The notes below the pieces were generated by a model. That model was not told the origin of the DNA. It saw nothing but the letters and a program-made list of their open reading frames with translations, and did not search any database. A stretch of DNA of 64,000 nucleotides. Origin: Orychophragmus violaceus. Its lineage: Eukaryota; Streptophyta; Magnoliopsida; Brassicales; Brassicaceae. The translations under genes and the position numbers were made by a program. Positions 56,673 to 64,000 of this stretch are shown piece by piece; within the stretch, counting starts at the first letter, position 1, and each line of letters starts with the position of its first letter. The stretch covers positions 53,392,235-53,456,234 of the forward strand of contig CM058231.1 of the NCBI GenBank assembly GCA_030180135.1. The letters are read 5' to 3'.

Positions 56673-58534
56673 CACGTATCACACTTAGAAAATCCTAGAA
56701 ACACTTTGGCTAGAAATATTATATGCTAACCTCATGAAGTGGACATTATGCACTGACCAAGTCATGTTCTTAGGTTTCTTTGTGAGTTCTCAGGCTTTAC
56801 AGGATGGTGAGGAGAGGATAAAGGCGATACAAGTCTAGCCGACGCCCACCTCCATAGGACACGTCTGGAGTTTCCATGGTCTGGCCAGCTTAGACTAGAG
56901 ATTTTTCAGGGATTTCAGTAACATAGCCGCTCCCCTTACCTCTATGATCAAGTATAATGTTGTCTTCAAATGGGAACATGCCCAAAAAGATGCCTTTAAC
57001 AAGCTTAAAGAAGCTTAATTCATGCTCTTGTTTTAGTACTACCTAACTTTGACAATACCTTTAAAATTGACTGTGATGCTTCAATAACTCAATGGAACTT
57101 CCTTAAACTCCCTTACTTATGACAAGGAGCTATACACTTTAGTAAGGTCCCTTGAAAATTGGCAGCATTACTTATTATTTAAGGACTTTGTTATTCATAC
57201 AGATTATGAGACTCTCAAACACCTAAGGGGACAAAATACACTCAAGAAAACGCATCTTAAGTGGCTTGAGTTTGTGGAGATATTTCCATACATGATCAAG
57301 TATAAGAAGGGCAAGGAAAATGTTGTTGCTGATGCTCTGACCAGGAGACACGTCCTCATCACCACCACGGAGGTCAAGGTCATGGCCTTTGAACACACCT
57401 CAAGGGGTTATATGAGACTGATCCAGACTTCATGGACGCTTTCAAGGAAACGAGCAAGGCTGCATTTAGGTCGTTTTATCATCATGAAGGGTTTCTATCC
57501 AAGGATAAGCAATTGTGTGTGTCACAAGGATCAATGAAGGAGTTACTGATCAGGGAGGCACATGGAGGAAGGCTTATGTGGAATTTAGAACGAGAAAATA
57601 CCCAGAGTGTACTTATAGAGAATTTCTACTGGCCACATGAAAAGAGAGACGTGGAGCGTTTCTGTACTAAGTTTATCATATGCCACAAGGAATAATCCAG
57701 GTCACATCTTTATGGACTATACATGCCTTTAACCATTCCTAACCTACCTTGGGTAGATATTTCCATGGATGTTATTCAGGTTTGCCAAAGATTCATCACA
57801 AGGACTCCATCTTCGTATTGGTGGACAAATTCTCCAAAATGGCCTATTTCCTTCCATGTAACAAAATGATTGATGCAACTTAAACCACAAAACTTTTTTT
57901 CAAGGAAGTAGTACGTTTACATGGAGTGCCCATGACCATTGTATTAGACAGGGACACCAAGTTCCTCAATCACTTCTGGAAAACCTTGTGGAAGAAGTTG
58001 GAAACTAAGTTGCTCTTCTCCACAAAATGCCGCCCACAAACCGATGGACAGAATAAGGTAGTGAACGGTACTCTCTCCACTTTTCTGAGAGCCATGGTGG
58101 GTAAGAATTTAAGCAATTGGTTGTCATGCTTACCATACATAGAATTTACATATAATCACTCTAAGCATTCAACTACAAAGCAATCACCATTTGAGGTTGT
58201 ATATGGTTTTAACCCCATTATGCCTTTAGATCTTTCCCCCTGCCTCCAGTTGTGTATTCGAGTGCATGAGGAGATACCAAGGCAGACTTTGTGATGAAGT
58301 TGCACGAGAGGGTCCGATAAAACTTGGAGAGACAAACCGAGAAGAAAAAGTTGAAAGATGACAAAGGCATGGACGAGATCACCTTTGAACCATGAGACTG
58401 GGTCTATCTGTATATGAGACCAGAACGGTTTCCTAACCATAGAAAGTCAGAGCTTTCACGTTCAGGAGATGGCCCATTCCCAGTGGTCTAAAAGATCAAT
58501 AACAATGCCTACAAGCTTGAGCTACCAGGTGAGC
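56673..58534 (+). pseudogene. E1 pol, second part: RT end, RNase H, integrase
   Basis: Pieces match D1 in order: RT end ('FLGFFVSSQ'), RNase H (about 57000-57330, with 'IDCDAS' and 'KELYTLVRSLENW'), the integrase zinc finger region in which the His residues are largely lost (57555-57690), and the integrase core ('DRDTKFLNHFW', 'TDGQNKVVNGTLS' with the usual Glu changed to Lys). Many stops and shifts make it non-functional. Confidence 0.85.
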
Positions 58535-59279
58535 ACCAGGTCAGGTGCAAGGAGTATAAGGGAAGAACTCAACAAGTCAGTTGGAAGTTTGATCACAACT
58601 ATAGAACATGAAGAACTCAAAGAAAAGCTTCTTAAGAAGGAGATCACCCGACAGACTCCAATCGGACAAAAAGGAGACTTAGCTGCCTAAGACTCAACCA
58701 ACTCCGTACCTGATCAAGACAACACTTTAACTGTCCTAGGAATGCATCAAGAAAACGAGCTCATCAATCAACCACAGGGAGAAGAACTTCCATGGATGAT
58801 CACATAAGCCATACCTTTCTTACCGGTTTTACAAGGAAACAAAGATGCAACCTTGCTTATCATATCCAAGAAAGTCTAAGCTCAGATACATACCAAGGTG
58901 ATTATTTACCTTCAGTTTTACATACTCAAGAGTGTTGTCTTTGATTTTTGCAGGGTTTTTTTGTTGTTGCTTAACTAGTGTTTTATTTCCAATGTACTGA
59001 GACAATAAGTTTAGCTTTCCTTTTCTAGTATTTTTGTATTGATTACGGCAAGGAAGCCACCCAGCTGAGAGAGTAAGATATAAAATCTTTCTCAGCTTTG
59101 TAATTTTTTCCTTAGATAATTAAAGAACAAACTTTTCTTCTGTGCAAGAAAAACCAGCGGCCCTCCTTCTTCCTTTGCGTGAGAAGCCATTAGAGAAAGA
59201 GTCAAGACTTATCACATCTCCTTTCACAGAGTGTGTGGCGTCTCTCAATCCATCTGTTACTGTCCTTAGACCGTCAATC
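58535..59279 (+). repeat. E1 3' LTR, interrupted by C3
   Basis: It matches the 5' LTR up to ACCGTCAATC and is then replaced by the TGTTGGG start of C3. Confidence 0.75.
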
Positions 59280-59926
59280 TGTTGGGAATGTCCTGAAATC
59301 TACTGTACTATCTCTAGAAAGTATGATAAGTGTCGAGATCAAACATAAGTCATAAATACTGGGTGATCATGATGACTTGCTAGAGTCCGCTCTTGATCTA
59401 TAAGTTTAGGACTTATTACCAGTATTGTATGATCCCAAAGGGTCACACACCATAACTAACGGGAAAGTTAACAAGGAATTAATACGGTAAGATGCAAGGC
59501 ATTTACTGTATTTGTACAGAGAATTGGGCCAGACAAAATACTGTCTTTTTGTCTGATTTGGGTCTTGGGCCCAAAAGCCTAATAGGCCATTAGTTTAATA
59601 ACTTGGGCCCATATAAGGGAAGAGGGGCGCGCCTAGGGTATTTTCATCACCTCTGCGATTTTGCCTTAGCTGTCCTCTCTCTCTCTCTGTTGATTCCAAC
59701 TTGGTCTAGCAGCCTGATCCAGTAGCTTGTAAGCGTGTGGATACCTAGGAGGAGCCGGTTATCATCAGCTCTCTGTGATCTCTTCATTCCTTTGATCAAT
59801 CCGCTGCAATCATAAGGTAATGATTCTGATCTGTTTATGATTCAACTGCAAATCACCTAGATCCTAGTTGATTATGTGCTAGGTTGTAATCTGATGAATT
59901 AAACCTTGAACACACATAATCCTTCA
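59280..59926 (+). repeat. C3 5' LTR
   Basis: 647 bp from TGTTGGGAAT to ATCCTTCA, homologous to the reverse complement of the C1 LTRs. Confidence 0.92.
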
Positions 59927-59927
59927 G

Positions 59928-59940
59928 TGGTATCAGAGCC
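59928..59940 (+). other. C3 primer binding site, tRNA-Met type
   Basis: TGGTATCAGAGCC lies one base after the LTR end. Confidence 0.9.
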
Positions 59941-61655
59941 TAGGTCGTTAGGTTTTTGCTGTTTGGATTATATAGGTTGTTTTAATGTTTGTAGAATCGA
60001 ATTTGAATGTAAATTTGATTAAGAAAACTTTAAAAACCTATCAAAGCAAAATCGCATTGCCGGATCCGTTGATCGGCATGCGTCGGACTGCGATGCGTCG
60101 ATCGATATGATCGTGTTTCGATCTGCGTCCGGATGCATAGACCGATCGCGGGATCGATGCGTGTATCGATCGATATGATCGTGTCACGATCGAGTCCCGG
60201 GTTGCGTTCAGCGCATCAGCTCTCCCGGCTGTCTCGTTTCGCATATCGATCCGGATGGATCGTGACAGTATGCGTGACGAGTTCGAGGTGGTCGCGTGAA
60301 TCGATCGGGCACATCGCATGTGCTGATCGGACCGGATCATCGCCTCAAGCCGTCCCGCTCCGCGTCCCGCTGTGTCTCTGTGTGATCCGATCAATCGAGC
60401 TTGACGCGAGCATCCGGCGAGAGAGCATCACGACCCGCGAGTAGCCATTCGGTTAAGCCGAGCCTCGCGGTTCGTCCCACCCAACCCGAGACGCAAACCA
60501 ATCGTGCCATTGGGCCATTGCGGTTCGTCGTTGGTTTAGCCTTATCCCGCAAGTTAGGTCAAAATTGGCTAAAACGCAAGGCGTTTCTTCCCGGTTTTGG
60601 ACTTAACCGAACCGATCCAATTTAATTGGAGGTTCAAGCGGTTAACCAAATCGCGGTTTGCTGTAAATTATTTAATACATTGGTATTATTTAATTTCTGG
60701 TTAAACCGGATTTAAATTCAAAATGAATTTTAACCTAAACCGAAGGCTGGTCTAAGTTTGATTTGGTTGGACCAAATAATTTAGAGCTGGTCTGGTTTAG
60801 TAAATAACCAGTTGGATTTAGTAGTTAATTTGGTCTTGGACCAGAATTAATGAACCGACTCGGTTATGTCAAATTATTGGGCCAATTGGAATTCTGTGGT
60901 CTTGGGCCAAGAATTGGGCCTATAATTTGTGACCCAGCCGAAAACTTTAATAAAACATTAAATTAGAGAGCTTCTAATATTAGAAGTTTCTAATTTTGGC
61001 ATGTTAGGAAACTTCTAAAAATAGTATGTTTCCGATTTAGAAAGTTTCTAAAAATAGTAGGTTTCCCTAAATAGAAAGTTTCCACATTTAGTAAGTTACC
61101 TGAAATGGAAAGTTTCCCAAAATAGTAATCTTCTATTTTTGGGAGGAAATCTATTGAAACCTAAAATCCTCAAAAACAATATCAAGCTTAGATGTCTTGC
61201 CCAATCTTGTCAGCTACTTAACGCTTATTCAATTACAGATATGGCTTACAGTGTGAGGTGTCTGTTTTTGCATAAGTAAAGTAGTATATAGTCACTAATT
61301 TCATTGGGAGTCCCAGACTTTAGTGATTATTTGGATGTAAGAGATTGGTTTCCTTGACTGGGCCATCGGGAGTCCCGGGCCTTGAGACATCTGGTGTATT
61401 GGACCTTGGACCCAATTCACAACCGAGAGTTATTGGATATAACTAGCTGTGTGTATGCTTACCAAGTAAAACTACTTCTGGGTGACGGCCAGTGGCCCAC
61501 TTTGGATTTAGCTGAACATGGGTCTCGGAATCATTGCATTCTTATGAGGTTAAACAAAGAAATTTTGAATGCAATGCGAGTTTTCTTATAAGTTATTAAG
61601 ATTACTCTTTTATGAACTGAATAACTAAAACTCTATTTATCTCTAAATTTCAGTT
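59941..61655 (+). other. C3 leader
   Basis: Non-coding leader. The first ~110 bp and the part after about 60630 match C1. In between, about 60050-60600 is GC-rich with many CGATCGAT/GATCGTG words and has no match to C1. Open frames in that block are composition effects. Confidence 0.75.
60060..60310. repeat. CGATCGAT/GATCGTG word cluster in C3 leader
   Basis: Words such as GTCGATCGATATGATCGTG and ATCGATCGATATGATCGTG recur with irregular spacing. The pattern is related to the CGATCGACA motif of F1 and C2. Confidence 0.65.
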
Positions 61656-62546
61656 ATGACTAGCACAAACAATCAAAACACTTTCTCGATCCGGTCTGTC
61701 CTTGAGATGGACAAACTGAACGGATCAAATTTCTTGACTTGGTCGCGGAACCTGAGGCTAGTCCTCAGGCAGGAGAGAAAGGACTATGTCCTTGAGAGAG
61801 CTCTCCCCGAGAGGATCGGGTCCAATGCCTCTCATGCAGTATATGATGCTTTGAATAAGCATTATAATGATACGGTAGATGTGCGTGGTCTGATATTGGC
61901 TACCATGGACTCAGATTTGCTGAAGCAATATGAGAACATGGAGTCGCCAATAGAGATGATCAGCAGCCTGAAATTGAAATTTCAGGAGCAGGTAAGAGTG
62001 GAGAGATACCAGTTGGTTAAGTCTCTCACTAGCTGCAAGCTACCAAATGATCATCCAGTAAGTCCTCATGTCAGTAAAATGATGGGTTACATTGATAACC
62101 TGAGGAAACTGGATTATCCAGTTAGCCAAGAATTGGCAACTGAGATCATTCTGCAGTCACTGCCGTCAAGCTATGATAAGTTCAAAAGGAACTATATCAA
62201 GAAAGGCTTAACGAAGACGCTGACTGAACTGCATGATATGCTCAAGACAGTTGAGCCAAACGTGAAGAGTACCCTGTATAATCTCATAATGGAGAAGGGT
62301 AGGTTTATTAAACCTAGTGCTGACAAGGGTGAAGACAAAGTTGTCCAGATTTTGAATCATGGCAAGCGTGTGTCTTCTGAGCCCGAGTCAGGTACATCTT
62401 ACGTTGGTAAGTGCTGCTACTGTAAAGAGACTGGGCATTGGAAGAGAGATTGCATTAAATTCATGGAAGATTATGAGGAGTTGAAGTTGATGTATGAGAC
62501 TACTTCCTCAGGTATTCATGTTATTACTTCAAGTTCTACCTTATAG
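61656..62546 (+). CDS. Copia Gag polyprotein (UBN2-like, zinc knuckle), C3
   Basis: 296 residues, intact from ATG 61656 to TAG 62544-62546, with the same domains as the C1 copy: 'LNGSNFLTWSRNLRLVL' near the start, a helical core, and a CCHC knuckle C-Y-C-K-E-T-G-H-W-K-R-D-C at about 251-263. The six differences from C1 that I can see leave the knuckle unchanged. The stop directly abuts the protease block in the same frame. Confidence 0.9.
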   Translation: MTSTNNQNTFSIRSVLEMDKLNGSNFLTWSRNLRLVLRQERKDYVLERALPERIGSNASHAVYDALNKHYNDTVDVRGLILATMDSDLLKQYENMESPIEMISSLKLKFQEQVRVERYQLVKSLTSCKLPNDHPVSPHVSKMMGYIDNLRKLDYPVSQELATEIILQSLPSSYDKFKRNYIKKGLTKTLTELHDMLKTVEPNVKSTLYNLIMEKGRFIKPSADKGEDKVVQILNHGKRVSSEPESGTSYVGKCCYCKETGHWKRDCIKFMEDYEELKLMYETTSSGIHVITSSSTL

Positions 62547-63060
62547 GTATTGGATACTGGTTGTGGCACTGATATTTGTTATAATATGCAGAGCCTAAGC
62601 AACAGTAGAACGTTGAAGGAAGGACAAGTGGAACTGCATGTCTGGAAGGAGCTATGGATGCTGCCTCAGCCGTAGGGTTTTCACTTGTAGATGCCTTTGA
62701 GGCTTGGTTTTGTATTAAGTAATTGCTACAATGTACCTGCTTTAAGCAGAGTTGTCTTTCATTTTCTTGTAAGAATTTGAATGTTTTTCATTTTGATAAA
62801 AGACAAGTTTTGTTCTTTTGATCTCAATGAAATATTGATTGTAGCACCCTATTCAAGGAATGGGTTTTATATCTTAAACCAAAGAGTGCCTAAATGTAAC
62901 ATAAATACCGAATTGGTTTAAATCTGATGAATTAAACCTGATTTTTCTTGGGGTAAATGTTTTGGTCACATAGAGTAAGTCGGATTCAGAAACCCCATAG
63001 TTATGGACTTTTGGGCTCATTTGATCGGATATCTTATGAGACTTGAATTCTACTTACTGG
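62547..63060 (+). pseudogene. C3 protease remnant and pol deletion
   Basis: The frame after the gag stop reads V-L-D-T-G-C-G-T-D-I-C, an intact copia protease active-site block. It ends in a stop after about 35 codons, followed by non-coding sequence up to the integrase remnant. Confidence 0.7.
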
Positions 63061-64000
63061 ACCAAAAGACAAAGGGCCCATCTTAGCCGAGCTAGAGAAA
63101 AGCCCAAAGGCTTATTGGACCTTGAACATACTCATGTATGTGGCCCGATGAGCAGTAATGCCAGAGAAAATTTCCTGTACTTCATTATCTTTACTGATTA
63201 GTTCAGTGAGTATGACTGTGTTCATTTGATGAGACACGAGTCAGAATTCTTTGAAATGGTCGAAAGAGTTCCAGAATGAGGTATAGAATCTGAGTGAGAG
63301 AAGTATTGAGACTCTGAATTAGATCACGAGTGAGAATACTTAAGTCATTGATGGTGTGATCATCTGAATGAGTGTGAAGTCGTTTCACAGCTCATTTCTC
63401 CTGAAAACCTGGAGGTGTTTCTGTGAGAAAGAATCATATCTTATTAGAAATGATTAAAGATGAGTCACACAAATCTTCCATGATATTCTTTAAGAATAAC
63501 GCTCTAGAAATATCTAAGTTTACGCTGAAATAGTTCCACCAATATCAGTTGAAAGACACCACATAAATGTGGACTGGAAATGATCCAAATTCGTCTTTAC
63601 TGAGTATTTGTAGTTGTGCTACTTCGCTGGTTGTCCTAGGGAAACCAAGGCTTGTTACTTTTACGTCCATTCCGAAAACGAAGTTAGGTTGTTCGGAATT
63701 CTGTTTTCTAAAAGGGAAGTTGCTTTCCAAGAAGAACAGTGGGAGTAAAAGTATAACTCGAAGAAATTCGAGAAATACAGGAGGCTGCTCAACCTGTTGA
63801 GGGAGAGCAGCAGATGGATTTACAGATTTCTGTAGAATCTACACCTGTAGAGCCTGAAGTTCGCAGATCTGAATGAATCCGTCACTAATCCGAGAGTGAT
63901 TTCTCGTGATTAATTGCCATGATTTGATGATCATTGAAAGTGACGAACCTGCGAAATTCACAGAAGCGAAAGTGTAAGTTAGCTTCATCGATCCATCGAT
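63061..64000 (+). pseudogene. C3 pol remnant (integrase and linker to RT)
   Basis: Pieces match C2 integrase ('HVCGPM', 'HLMRHES') and the linker before RT ('EPEVRRS' at about 63855), but shifts and stops are dense. The lesions match C1 almost base for base. Confidence 0.75.

Larger units (their letters stand above)
52265..59279 (+). mobile_element. E1: old decayed Ty3/gypsy element, relative of D1
   Basis: It has a 5' LTR of about 750 bp, a mutated primer site, gag and pol in the order of D1 with many stops, and a 3' LTR interrupted by C3 at 59280. S1 is inserted in its RT. The polypurine tract and last pol codons seen in D1 are missing before the 3' LTR. Confidence 0.82.
59280..64000 (+). 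mobile_element. C3: Ty1/copia element, sister of C1, 3' end off-window
   Basis: It carries a complete 5' LTR, primer site, leader, intact gag and a decayed pol with the same lesions as C1. The right LTR lies beyond 64000, so its target-site duplication cannot be checked. Confidence 0.92.

Noticed and set aside
60041..60444. Overlapping frames of about 100 codons in the C3 leader
   Set aside because: They result from the CGATCGAT word cluster and have no counterpart in C1.

Overview
The window is nuclear DNA from a plant, almost certainly a member of the Brassicaceae. The evidence is a long intron-rich gene that reads as the Arabidopsis GCN1/ILITYHIA protein with plant GT-AG introns, followed by a dense nest of plant LTR retrotransposons of Ty1/copia and Ty3/gypsy (Athila-like, Tat-like) type with tRNA-Met or tRNA-Asp type primer binding sites.

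Region 1 (1-14173) is the 3' part of ILA/GCN1 on the + strand. I could place 55 exons that join into one uninterrupted frame of 2220 codons ending in an acidic tail and a TAG stop. The 5' end lies outside the window. About 1 kb separates its stop codon from the first retrotransposon; that gap holds a 511-bp MITE-like repeat.

Region 2 (15171-31824) is one complete retrotransposon, T1. It is a non-autonomous gypsy-type element with 1.75-kb LTRs, a CTTCT target-site duplication, and only a gag-like gene. A 7345-bp copia element, C1, sits inside that gene in reverse orientation with an ATCCC duplication. A 5'-truncated copia element, C2, with an open integrase-RT-RNase H frame, sits inside the 3' LTR.

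Region 3 (31830-34763) holds an unidentified stretch and the remains of a plant transposon protein resembling the 'putative gypsy type transposon' family.

Region 4 (34764-64000) is a multi-level nest. G1 is a gag-only gypsy element on the minus strand. H1 is a Tat-like element whose LTR end, primer site and gag start are split by later insertions. D1 (39234-51491) is a gypsy element with TCCCG duplication inserted in H1. F1 (43159-48347) is an Athila-like element with ATAGA duplication inserted in the reverse transcriptase of D1. E1 (52265-59279) is a decayed gypsy element, also in H1, with a solo-LTR-like insertion S1 in its reverse transcriptase (CACGT duplication). C3 (59280 to window end) is a copia element inserted in the 3' LTR of E1 and is a sister copy of C1.

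Only ILA is a host gene I can identify with confidence. The most notable patterns in the rest are: a copia subfamily (C1 and C3) that keeps an intact gag while sharing the same dead pol; a CGATCGACA-type palindromic motif that recurs in three unrelated retrotransposon families; a run of Gln-to-stop changes in the old gypsy elements; and a pol frame that continues through the polypurine tract into the 3' LTR of D1. All identifications rest on reading the sequence and on family knowledge; no database search was run.
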